Of a stretch of DNA of 64,000 nt, positions 12,062-21,321 are shown piece by piece (position 1 is the first letter of the stretch; each line of letters begins with the position of its first letter). Origin of the DNA: Sweltsa coloradensis (Eukaryota; Arthropoda; Insecta; Plecoptera; Chloroperlidae); NCBI GenBank assembly GCA_024449915.1, contig JAMZAV010001450.1, forward strand, positions 248,001 through 312,000, written 5' to 3'. Below the pieces are notes generated by a model that had not been told where the DNA came from, did not search any database, and saw nothing but the letters and a program-made list of their open reading frames with translations. Position numbers and translations under genes: made by a program.

Positions 12062-12140
12062 ATATTAAATTTGTATTTAGAGTCAACCCACTCACACATA
12101 ACTGACTTTTTCTTTTCAGTGGGAGACTTCAACTTAAAGC
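12062..12140 (-). repeat. SINE family B, 3' fragment
   Basis: TTTAGAGTCAACCCACTCAC and TTTTCAGTGGGAGAC are the reverse complement of the tail CCCACTGAAAATCAG...GTGGGTAGACTCTAAATAC of SINE B copies at 16256, 38176 and 32052. Confidence 0.6.
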
Positions 12141-12650
12141 GAACCCATTGGCGCTGACGCCACCAGGGAGCGAACAATGACCATCCAGAGGACGGTATTT
12201 TAAATAGGAAACACCGACCAGACTCGTTGTGCATGATCTACCTGCCTGAAATTAAGAACAACCTTACAAATTGCTCATGTGGCGCCAAAGTCACCGTGTA
12301 GCCATACCGGTACCCAACCCAAGACCTGATTGATTTAAGTCGTTATGTTAAGTTAAAAATCTTCTGATTGAAGTGGGATTTGAATTTATGTCCTGCTTTG
12401 GAAGTAAGGACTGTTACCAATAATGGACAACCACTCGGTTTTTTGTGTTTTAAAAGGCTTGAATTTGAATTTGTTGCTTAGGCATTTTGTTATGTATTTT
12501 ATTTATTGTTTATCACAGCCATTTATTGTTGTGTGTTTGGTTGAAGGTACTGAACTTTTAAATTCAGATGTCTGAATTTTTCCTCGAGTTTCTTTTCATT
12601 TCTATGAGATGAAATTATTTCGTAAACCCCTGTGAGCATATGCCTTGTTT

Positions 12651-12878
12651 CTAATAGTATTGTTTGCAGTTTTCTATACTAACCCTTCGTCCCTTTTCCT
12701 GAAGACAGAGACCGAGGTTCTTGGCAAAATCACATTTCCCCGATTGATCCTCTGGTTCAAAGAGCTCGAAACACTCGTCCAAAGAATCCTCCATGAACCA
12801 CTTGACGCGTTGATCTCGGATATTACGAGTCATTACGTAGGTCATCGACCTCTTGTCTGGCATATTGTCGTTGTTTAG
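12651..12878 (-). CDS. Obp59a-like gene (- strand), last exon
   Basis: Acceptor TTCTAAACAACTTGCAG, phase 0, then LNNDNMPDKRSMTYVMTRN, FMEDSLDECFELF, GKCDFAKNLGLCLQEK and SIENCKQYY, with the stop at 12651-12653. Carries OBP cysteines 4 to 6 with C-x8-C spacing plus an extra late cysteine as in the Obp59a group. AATAAA sequences (reverse strand) near 12499-12512 could serve for polyadenylation. Confidence 0.9.
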   Translation of the reverse strand, partial: LNNDNMPDKRSMTYVMTRNIRDQRVKWFMEDSLDECFELFEPEDQSGKCDFAKNLGLCLQEKGRRVSIENCKQYY

Positions 12879-15800
12879 CTGCAAGTTGTTTAGAATGGAG
12901 CAGTGGTGATTGTTTTTTCAATACCGGTATCCTTACTGTATAGTATTTTTTGGTTAAATTGGAGAAGGGTTGACAGGCTGGGAAAGAATATAAAACATTA
13001 AGATGGGATAGTCGCGAAATTAAAACCACACAAAATTACAGTTTATTCTTGATATCTCGAGAACTATGCAAAATATCTTAAAACTGATTCTAGATTGCTA
13101 TGTGGTTTTGTTAGAATAATATAATTCAAGAAAAAATATTCAATAATCAGTGCAGTTTGTATTTAAGATATGCATTTAATTAATTAAAATTCTAATAAAA
13201 AACTTAATTACCATCACATTACAATATTTTTTTGTACATGCTATAGTTCTCACAAAACTACATGGCGGTCTAGAATCACTTTTTAGATATTAAGCATTGT
13301 TCTCGAGATATCACGAAAATACTGTAATTTTGTGTGGTTTTAATTTTGCAACTATCCCATCCTCTTAAGCCCAGCCTGAAGGGCTTTCCACCTGCTGATG
13401 ACAACTGCAGCTAACTGTAAATTGTTTGTTACCTACTCTAATGTTACCTTAATATTTTGTGTAATCCCTCTTGAAATGATCTAATGCTCTAAAAACTCTA
13501 AAAATACCTGTTTGAATTGCAAATAATTTAATCATCATGAATTGTAGGCACTTCCTCACTAGTTTGAATTAGACATAATTTTAATAACTGTAACCAAGTT
13601 TAAATTAGCAAGGGTTTATAATAAGCTAACTTTGTGTTACCTTCCTTTAGGGGCGAACTCAACGGAACACTACCTACCATGCCCAGTTGTCGGAAGATGC
13701 AGTGGACAGCGCACTGAAACACAAGATTCAAGTACCTAAGTTATGAAGGAACTTGATACTTACTTGATTAATGATTATTGATAGAATGCACAACATCATG
13801 GAACAGTTGTGATAATATTTCATCTTTATTCTTTAGTTAAACTTGAGTTGAACAAAATAGTTCATAGGGTGAGAAATTTGAAAAAAAGTAGATATTGAAT
13901 ATCCGAGTAACATAAATTGTAAAATAAATTACAACTCAGCCCCTGAGAGTGTTTGAAACAGCACATTATTAACATCTGATGATGAATGATCACTGCTGGT
14001 AAACTTTCTTTTTTAAATTTTCTATGAAAGTTTTTGTCATTGTCCTTCAACAAGGATGATACAGAATGTTCTTTGTGACCCAGGGGGTGCCCGCCGTTTC
14101 ACCCAAACTTGGCATATAAATACTCGTCACCTCCACCAACGACTTTGTCTCAATTGAAAGAAACATATTACATATTTTGGATGAGCGTAGCGAGCGTAGC
14201 GAGCGAGCAAAGATTCCATTTCACTACACTGGAGAAAAAATCCGGAATGTTTTCTTTTTTTTTTTTTTATTTGTCTCTTTCTTTCTGTATTTTTGTGTGT
14301 TTGTTAACACGATTCCGGCTAAACCGTACTCCGATTGCGATGAAATTTTAGGAGACCTTCGAAATCTCTGAACTTAGAACTGCCAACGTTTTTTGAGCGC
14401 AATCGGGAAATTTTTCTCATAAAAAACGCAATTTTACGATTTTTTCGATTTTTAAAAAATTTCTTCGACTTATAACACCTACATGCTTTATCCGATTGTA
14501 ATGATTTTTTTACAGAACCTTAATTTTATGAATTAAGATATTCGTGTTAAATTGAGCGCAATCGAATAATTATTTCTTATACAAATTGCAATTTTACGAT
14601 TTTTTTCTTTTTAAAAAATTACGATTAATTAAAAAAATTAAGTTAATTTTTTATTTAATTTTATTTAATTATAAAAATTAAGTTAATTTTTAATTTAATT
14701 TAATTTAATTTAATTTAAAAAAATCTTCGATTAAGTAATGATTTTTTCACAGAACAACAGAAAATCCGCGTAACACATGGCATCTCAATGCACCATATAC
14801 GCTCATCCAACAACGCGGCGGGACTTAAGCGTTTTCCTAGTTAGTTTTTATACTCTACCGGCTCCATTCTCATCAGCGGCTCCTCTGTGGTCCTGACCGA
14901 ATCTGGATTGCCGTATACCCTGTAGTCTCGTCCGTTGCTCTCGGAGTCGGAGCCTCCTCTATTCGAATCTCTGGGGTTGCGGTTGTGCTGACGCGACCTG
15001 TCATTCGAGTCGGATGTTGACTCGCCGTGTCTGCGATAGCCTCCTGCGAGGGAACCAAAAAAGGGGAAAAATTGGTTTATTGACAACCCACAGTTAAAAG
15101 AAATAATTTTTGTTTGGGGTTGCGGATATTTAGTATTTGTTTATTTATCTAATGTATATCCTATTCAGTTATAAAAACTGATACAAATGATTATTATGTG
15201 CTTCATTGCTAGGATGACTTTAAAATCACTGTTTATATAAAATTACTAGGAAAAACGCTTAAGTCCCGCCGCGTTGTTGGATGAGCGTTATATGGTGCAT
15301 TGAGCTGCCATGTTGTTACGCGGATTTTCTGTTGTTCTGTGAAAAAAATCATTACTTAGTTGAAGATTTTTTTAAATAAATTAAATAAAATAAAAAATTA
15401 ACTTATTTTTTTAATAAATTAAAAAATAAATAAAAAAATAACCTAATTTTTTTTAATCGTAATTTTAAAAAAGAAAAAAAATCGTAAAATTGCAATTTTC
15501 ATAAGAAATAATTATTCGATTGCGCTAAAATTTAACACGAACATATCAATTCATAAAAATTAAGGTTCTGTAAAAAAAATCATTACAATAGGATAAAGCA
15601 TGTAGGTTTATAAGTCAAAGAATTGTTTTTAAAAAAGAAAAACCCGTAAAATTACGATTTTCATGAGAAATAATTTTTCGATTTCGCTCAAATTTCACAC
15701 GAATATCTTATTTCATAAAATTAAGGTTCTGTGAAAAATCATTAGAATCGGAAAAAGCATGTAGGTGTTATAAGTCGAAGAAATGTTTTAAAAATCGAAA

Positions 15801-15965
15801 AAAATCGTAAAATTGTGCGTTTTTATGAGAAAAAATTTCCCGATTGCGCTCAAAAACGTGGCAGTTCTAAGTTCAGAGATTTCGAAGGCCTCCATAAAAT
15901 TTCATCGCAATCGGAGTATTGGTTTAGCCGGAATCGTGTTAACAAACACACAATAATACAAACAG

Positions 15966-16006
<41 letters not shown>

Positions 16007-19000
16007 CCGGATTTTTTTCTCCAGTGTAGTGAAAAGGAATCTTCGCTTCGCTCGCTACGTCGCTACGCTCATCCAAAAATATAGATTTCATAATATAATA
16101 TTAATAGATTTAACCCAATTCCAGAAATTAAAATATCAGCCCAAGATTTGATTTGATTTGTAGATTTGTCTTTCTGATTTTTTGGTAAATTTAAAGTATT
16201 GATTTGATAGCTTTGTGAGACCGCACCGTGAATTGTCCAATCAAATTTACATTGTGTGGCTCGTTGGTCTTGTGGTAAGCGTTTGCTTCCAATGCAGCAG
16301 GTCCAGGGTTCGATTCCCGTTAACGTCAGAAGTTTTTTAACTTCTGATTTGGACTTACGTCCATCAGTTCTTCTCTTAGGAATTAGTAAACTGTGAGTTT
16401 GGAGCCGTCCTAGCAACGAAGCACATATAAATTTAAAATTGTTCTGAATCGGCCTTGTTGATTCTGACGTTGATCCGCGGGTGTTCGCACTGTCCATACC
16501 ACTGATTGCTATATTTCCTATTAAAAAAATATCCATCTTTGGTTGGTTATCGGCTCGCTCAGTCGTCGATTGCGTCGGGGCCTACAGGGTTGGCTTGGTC
16601 GCTTTGGTTTACTGTCCCCCACTGAAAATCAGTTATGTGACTGAGTGGGTAGACTCTAAATACGAATAAAAAAAAATAATTAAAAAAAAATATTATTTCA
16701 CAAGTTATACTTTCGCGACCCGATATAATTGAAGAGAAATTATAACATTGACAGGATGTTTTGTTGTGTCGTAGTGGTGAATAATTTACATTATACCTGA
16801 ATTTCCCGGCATAGCGTCATCACTGTGGATGACATTTTCATTTTCAAGGGAACTGATCTTCTTTCGTTTATTTACCTCTGTTGCAAACGTTCACTTTTTC
16901 TTGGAACTGCAAGGATAGTGGTGGACTGGACGGCTCTTCATGTTGTTTTTTTGGTGGTGGTAGAGGTGGTGGTGTATGTTGGTCTTGTGGATCTGCTATC
17001 ACCGCTATCCTTGCAGTTCTAAGAAGAAGTGAACATTTGCAACAGAAGCAAATAAAGAAAAGAAAATAAGTCCCTTGAAAATGTCATCCACAGTGATGAC
17101 GCTACGTCAGGAATTCAGGAATCATGTAAATTATTCACCACTACGACGCGACAAAACATCCCGTCAATGTTATAATTTCTCTTCAATTATTATTATTAAA
17201 GAGAGGGTTGCGATCTGAGAATATTGTTATAGAGGAGGATAAGATTTATTGCCAGAATCATTGATGATTTGTCTTTCTGTTTTTTTTTTTTTGTAAATTA
17301 TTAATTTGATTGCCTTTGTGAGACCGCACCATGAATTGTCCAATCAAATTTCCATTTGTTTGTTTGTCCTTCCTGATGGTCTAGTGTAAACGCCACTGAA
17401 TTGGGAGCGGTTATCGAATCCCGGTTGGGCGCGAATATTTTTTAATTTGCTAATCGAAATTGTAGTAAATTAATAGAATCAATTACACCTACAGAGTATG
17501 TTGTCACACTAACCAAATCGAGAAATTCAATATGTTGTACGTAAGCCCACTCACTCCCGTATAGACTGTACTTGAAGTCCGCCTCGTGTCCGTCGCTCTG
17601 CGGGTCCCACCTGAAGTCTCCGTTCAAATACGTGCGCACCGCGTCACTGAACTCCGTAACATTAACATCCTATACCCACTTTGCAATCAGATATATTTCA
17701 CATGTACGTAAGCACACTCACTCCCATATTGGCTGTACTTGAAGTCCGCCTCGGGTCCGTCGCTCTGCGGGTCCCACCTGAAGTCTCCGTTCATACACGT
17801 ACGCACCGCGTCACTGAACTCCGCATCATCGCTGCCGTCATCGTCGTCCCCGCGACATTTCATACCCTGCGTAGAGGAGAAAAACAATTTCTCTGCCTTA
17901 TTGCAAATCTGACATCCGAACTTAATCTTGATCCATTGATGGTTTAACATGAGAGTCCAGTGTACTTAGTTCACACTACAAAGTCGGCTACATTATTTTT
18001 ATATTTTAAAGTTATAATATGACAAAATAGTTAAATGAATCATTATTAGAGATAGGTTTACATACATAAGTGGAAATAGTACTTGGTATAAATGCTTTAC
18101 CAGTCCAATATATTTTAATTCCATACAATCTTAAAGGGATCGTTCACCTCTTATGTAAAGGTGTACCCAGACGTCTATTTACCTAAGTAGACTCCATTTA
18201 CAACAAATTCTTTCTCGAAAATAATCATAATCACCATATATTAATTGTTAAATATGTAATGAAATTGACTATGTTTTCGCCACTTCGCTGTACTGGCAAC
18301 AACGCACGACACGGCCTTGGCTTCGGAGTCGAGTAGCCAGTGTCGCGGCGAACTGAGTCATCGTATTGGACATTTAAAGATGCTTGGCGAGGGGGGATAT
18401 GACATGTAGTCAAGTATGGCATACTCGCTTCAAATTAGGTTGAAATAAAAACGCATGCCATGTGTTATTCGGCTCAAGTGTCAAGTGTAGAGGTGTTTAC
18501 GAAGTTATGTCGTTTTGACAATTGACTTGATAAGCGCACAGCGCACTTGCCGTATACACATTCAAAACACCGTACACCTAGCCGATATATATATATTTAC
18601 TTCTGATGCCTGTACGTCATTTGTTCATCCTTTTGTAGAATATGCTGTTGATGTGGATTTTTAAATCTTTGTTTGTGTTTGGAATGGTTCTTCTAATTAA
18701 TCTATATACCATAAGATATATTATGAGTGGGGTGTGCCTGCATACTCGAACGATATAAACAAAAAGCGATAAGCTAATGGGACTAAGAAGGAAGAGAATA
18801 AACATTAAACACTGTCCAGAAACCTTACCAGACCTCTTCCACATCAGTTGGACACGTGCACTCGTTTCGATCAATCGTTCATGATGACATTGAGGAGTGG
18901 TGTAATAGGTGCAAAAAATAAGAATGTTTATTATATGTTACAGGGCAAGCGAATTCTATTCAGTAGTGTTCGTGTAGAGTTTGTACACAAAGTGTCAAAA

Positions 19001-20760
19001 TGTCAACCGACAAAGAGTCAAATTGTTGCGACGAGATTGTGAATTGCTTGAACGTGAGTCGGCGCAGTGTATAATAACTAAGCATACAGTAGTTTTGGAC
19101 AGATGATAGTTTTTCAAAGATGTTCTCAATATTTACGCCACGACAAAACAATATCTAGAGAAACATTGATGTCTGGCGTAATAAAGTAAGCATACCTCCT
19201 CATTGTTTATGTCTACAATTACGAACAGAAAACTGATCTAACAGGCAACATAGATTTGTTATTCATTCTGTATACACAAGTGTGGTCATAAGGCGGCTTA
19301 AATATAAATTACAGAGTATTCCATGAGAAAAATAAAATAAAATGCCGCTTGGGATAATGATACATTGTTAATCGGTTTCGGATAGATGTAGTACATGCAT
19401 AACGCGCAAGAGTTATTCGGGAGGTCCGCGGTCGATCCTCACCCCTGGTAATCCTGACATTTACATGATTACGGAAACTGCTGTTAGCCCATAGCGTTTG
19501 GAATTACTTTAATCATGTAATTTCACTTATTGTGGAAGATTAATTGAATTTTTTAAATGCTATAACCAAATTGCTTTTATTTTTTTAAAGTGCAAGTAAT
19601 TCTGTATCATGTGTGTGTGTGTGTTTGTGTGTGTGTGAGAATCGCTATCGCGTGCATTATGTTGTTGAATAGGCAATACTTATTCAACTCCACTATTAGG
19701 CCTACCTGTCATGATTGGCAACATATTATAACTTTATAAGAACGTGCCAATATAATATTTATTCCATTAAAATAACGACAACAACGTATGTGTTTAAAAA
19801 ACAGGTGTTGGTTTAACTGTAACGTATTGTTAATCGGATGATCGCAGGCCTTCCGCTTTGTTTTCAGTAGAACAGACTATCTCGATAGATAGACCGGGAC
19901 CTGTCTCACGCGTTACTCGCCGCTAGTAGCTGTGCTGTGTTGCAACACCTCGCCAGCTTCGGGTCAGTGACGTCACTGACCCGAAGCGCGCCGATGAATT
20001 AAAAGACCCCTATTAACGTAGGTCTGGAAATATACACAATGAACTTAATTTTTATGTTCGTACTTGGTTTTAAGAATAACTTGTTAAAGAGGTGAACGGG
20101 CCCTTTAAGAGAGTATAGGACATGCGTTTAAAGCAAATAGCTGTTTGCTCGGCCGACTGACACCACAGGTGTTTGAAATTTTGAACATATGTCACAAATG
20201 TGGAAATATAGGGCACATTCCCAATTTAAAAAAAAAAAAAATTATAAAAAATAAATTGGTTTTCACAAATATTGATTTTGTTAAAAACCTTAAAATTGAC
20301 TATATTTGTGATTTTTTGTGGCTGATTAAGACAAAATTTTGAAAATCTATGACCGCAGGACTGTCCATATGCTTTATTGACAACTTTGCAAATTCATATA
20401 CGTCGGATGCTTCTTGGCCAAGAGAATAGCTATTTGCTTAACTGACAAATGTGTCCCATTCCCTCTTAACGGTTTCCGGACAGATGGTCAATAGTATTTT
20501 TATCTTTAATGCTGATTGATTTGGTTAGCTTATAAATTAATTGTAAAATATAAAGCAATAGCAAAATGGAAAATATGTAGACCTACGTATCGAAATGTTA
20601 CAATCTATTTAAAAATCTTCACATTTTCAAACCTAGAGACATAGTACACAACTCTATTGAAGATAATGATAGCGAAATAAAGTATAATTTTTCTTACTTT
20701 TAACTTATGAATGACTCCAAGAAGACAAAGTATGACTGCAATCCCTCTGAAAAGCCTCAT
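12651..20760 (-). CDS. Odorant-binding protein, Obp59a-like, 5 exons (218 aa)
   Basis: Predicted secreted PBP/GOBP-fold protein; OBPs bind small hydrophobic ligands in sensillum lymph, and the Obp59a group is linked to humidity sensing in Drosophila (established knowledge). Exons in transcript order: 20760-20698 (signal peptide), 17866-17722, 15043-14859, 13713-13678, 12878-12651; phases 0-0, 1-1, 0-0 and 0-0 all agree. The protein starts MRLFRGIAVILCLLGVIH. Cysteines are at about 25, 45, 132, 136, 179, 192, 201 and 214. The key OBP spacings are visible: C-x3-C (CAVHC), C-x8-C (CDFAKNLGLC) and EC before them. NMPDKRSMTYVMTRNIRD and the extra late cysteine (ENCK) recall Obp59a. An 86-residue Arg/Ser/Asn/Asp-rich segment separates C45 from C132. 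Not verified by transcript. Confidence 0.85.
13002..13361. mobile_element. MITE with about 45-bp terminal inverted repeats, OBP intron
   Basis: Left end GATGGGATAGTCGCGAAATT plus AAAACCACACAAAATTACAG; right end CTGTAATTTTGTGTGGTTTT plus AATTTTGCAACTATCCCATC. Flanked by TTAA (left) and CTCTTAA (right). No ORF; lies between the microexon and the last exon of the - strand OBP. Confidence 0.7.
13678..13713 (-). CDS. Obp59a-like gene (- strand), exon 4: 36-nt C-x3-C microexon
   Basis: Acceptor TTGAATCTTGTGTTTCAG, donor GTAGGT, phase 0 on both sides. Encodes CAVHCIFRQLGM, which holds the diagnostic C-x3-C of OBPs. Too short for ORF finding; recognised from the motif, the splice sites and the fit to both neighbouring exons. 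Confidence 0.85.
14177..14840 (+). mobile_element. Helitron-like element, family 1, ending 18 bp inside an OBP intron
   Basis: TTGGATGAGCGTAGCGAGCG start, GCTCATCCAACAACGCGGCG, GGACTTAAGCGTTTTCCTAG end, then T. Its 3' end lies 18 bases from the splice donor of OBP exon 14859-15043. Confidence 0.65.
14859..15043 (-). CDS. Obp59a-like gene (- strand), exon 3: low-complexity insert
   Basis: Acceptor CTTTTTTGGTTCCCTCGCAG; starts with two bases completing an Arg codon, then GYRRHGESTSDSNDRSRQHN and further Asn/Arg/Ser/Asp/Gly-rich sequence to RMEP. Donor GTAGAG, phase 0. It sits between the second cysteine and the C-x3-C exon, the place where the + strand paralog has its far larger insert. Without this donor the frame stops seven codons later. 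Confidence 0.75.
15246..16076 (-). mobile_element. Helitron-like element, family 1, OBP intron
   Basis: Mirror orientation to 14177-14840: CTAGGAAAAACGCTTAAGTC start after A, ...CGCTACGCTCATCCAA end. Contains a long A tract near 15967-16004. Confidence 0.65.
16256..16678 (+). repeat. tRNA-derived SINE family B (most complete copy)
   Basis: tRNA-like head with TCGTTGGTCTTGTGGTAAGC and GGTTCGATTCCCG; body with TTTGGAGCCGTCCTAGCAAC, TTGATCCGCGGGTGTTCGCA and CTACAGGGTTGGCTTGGTCG; ends GTGGGTAGACTCTAAATACG and an A-rich tail. The same body recurs at about 32052, 38176 and 47585. Confidence 0.75.
16700..17217. repeat. Large fold-back (long inverted repeat), OBP intron
   Basis: Left arm, about 16700-16925, contains AATTATAACATTGACAGGAT, GTAGTGGTGAATAATTTACA and GTGGATGACATTTTC. 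The right arm, about 16990-17217, carries their near-complements (CATCCCGTCAATGTTATAAT, GTAAATTATTCACCACTACG, GAAAATGTCATCCACAG). The loop is about 65 bp and G/T-rich. A transcript could form a hairpin of some 200 bp. Confidence 0.75.
17370..17530 (+). repeat. SINE family A, degenerate
   Basis: CCTGATGGTCTAGTG head, TTATCGAATCCCGG B-box, then a TGTAGTAAATTAATAGAATC tail running to CTAACCAAATCGAGA. It ends beside the duplicated OBP exon at 17555. Confidence 0.6.
17555..17669 (-). pseudogene. Duplicated copy of Obp59a-like exon 2, cysteine-less
   Basis: Reads DVNVTEFSDAVRTYLNG, then WDPQSDGHEADFKYSLYG, then the same GTGAGT donor in phase 1. It is clearly a tandem copy of the adjacent exon 17722-17866, but the region with the first cysteine is gone and the second cysteine is Tyr (RTYLNG versus RTCMNG). 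Its only acceptor is a weak GGTATAG. Both copies start in phase 0 and end in phase 1, so they cannot be joined to each other in frame: either alternative exons or a decaying copy. Confidence 0.6.
17722..17866 (-). CDS. Obp59a-like gene (- strand), exon 2: first two cysteines
   Basis: Acceptor TTTTTCTCCTCTACGCAG, phase 0; donor GTGAGT, phase 1. Encodes GMKCRGDDDD, then FSDAVRTCMNG and a WDPQSDGPEADFKYSQYG tail. The CRG...TC pair matches the N-terminal cysteines of the divergent paralog on the + strand. A shorter near-copy of the 3' two-thirds lies 53 bp downstream in the transcript direction. Confidence 0.82.
17867..20697. other. First intron of the - strand OBP gene
   Basis: No additional exon that I can support. 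Contents: a perfect 32-bp palindrome at 19956-19987, a (GT)n near 19612-19636, and GTTCACCTCTTTA-type short sequences near 18133 and 20090. Confidence 0.5.
19956..19987. repeat. Perfect 32-bp palindrome with TGACGTCA core
   Basis: GCTTCGGGTCAGTGAC followed by GTCACTGACCCGAAGC, self-complementary end to end, with a full cAMP-response-element core TGACGTCA at its centre. In intron 1 of the - strand OBP gene. Confidence 0.9.
20698..20760 (-). CDS. Obp59a-like gene (- strand), exon 1: signal peptide
   Basis: ATG at 20760 opens MRLFRGIAVILCLLGVIHKLK, a basic start then a hydrophobic core, typical of a secretion signal. It is followed by donor GTAAGA in phase 0, matching the phase-0 acceptor of the next exon. 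A TATA box and TCAGTT initiator lie just upstream at the right spacing. Confidence 0.75.
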
Positions 20761-20792
20761 GCTTGTCTACCGGTACTGACTGTATGAAATAG

Positions 20793-20826
20793 AACTGACC
20801 ACTGGTTTTCTGAATCTCTTTAAATA
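20793..20826 (-). promoter_or_regulatory. Core promoter of the - strand OBP gene
   Basis: TATTTAAA on the - strand at 20826-20819, followed 28 bases later by TCAGTT (20798-20793), the arthropod initiator consensus. The ATG is at 20760, giving a 5'UTR of about 36 nt if transcription starts at the initiator. Confidence 0.6.
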
Positions 20827-21229
20827 GTTCCTTGTTAGGAGACACGGTCGAACGATGACCAAGAATATGGAAGAACAAATTGTAATAGAGGATGCAATCA
20901 CAGGATCAATACCTAGTTTACATTACTAATTGGTTATAGTACTAATATTAATAAGAATTGCATGTGGAAGTTCTTCTTTCATGAAAGGGACAATCACATT
21001 GTCAATCATAGTCCTCTAATGGAGATCAAAACTAATTATGGGATTTATTCCAAGGTCACATTTCAAAGTTGACAGTTTGACAAGATGCAATTTGTTAATA
21101 AGCAATTTTCATTTCATTGTGACAGGTTGGTGAACTTCGAGTGCATCCATGTCAATCAAAAGTGCATTGTCGATCTGGTGTGTTTCCTGTTGAACACAAG
21201 GTTGTTTCATCTCCGTCAAGTCAGGTTGC

Positions 21230-21237
21230 TATTTAAA
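21230..21237 (+). promoter_or_regulatory. TATA box of the + strand OBP gene
   Basis: CTATTTAAAG, identical over ten bases to the TATA region of the divergent - strand OBP gene. It lies 35 bases before the ATG at 21265, which would leave only a very short 5'UTR. Confidence 0.5.
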
Positions 21238-21264
21238 GTGAAGCGCAGTTTGGTTCGGGTAGTC

Positions 21265-21321
21265 ATGTTGGCACCCACTATTGTAGTGTTCATTGTGTTG
21301 GGATGTAGGGGGCTGAGTCGG
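21265..21321 (+). CDS. Giant-insert OBP, exon 1: signal peptide
   Basis: MLAPTIVVFIVLGCRGLSR, a hydrophobic secretion signal, with donor GTGAGT after CGG in phase 0. The CRG at its end corresponds to the KCRG of the - strand paralog, so this cysteine may belong to the mature protein. Confidence 0.75.

Noticed and set aside
16069..16536. 155-codon frame on the - strand
   Set aside because: Antisense of SINE B; no motif and shared with repeat copies.
18840..18880. Possible additional - strand OBP exon (NECTCPTDVEEV before a GTAAGG donor)
   Set aside because: No acceptor or start codon in frame, and the signal exon at 20760 joins directly to 17866 with matching phase.
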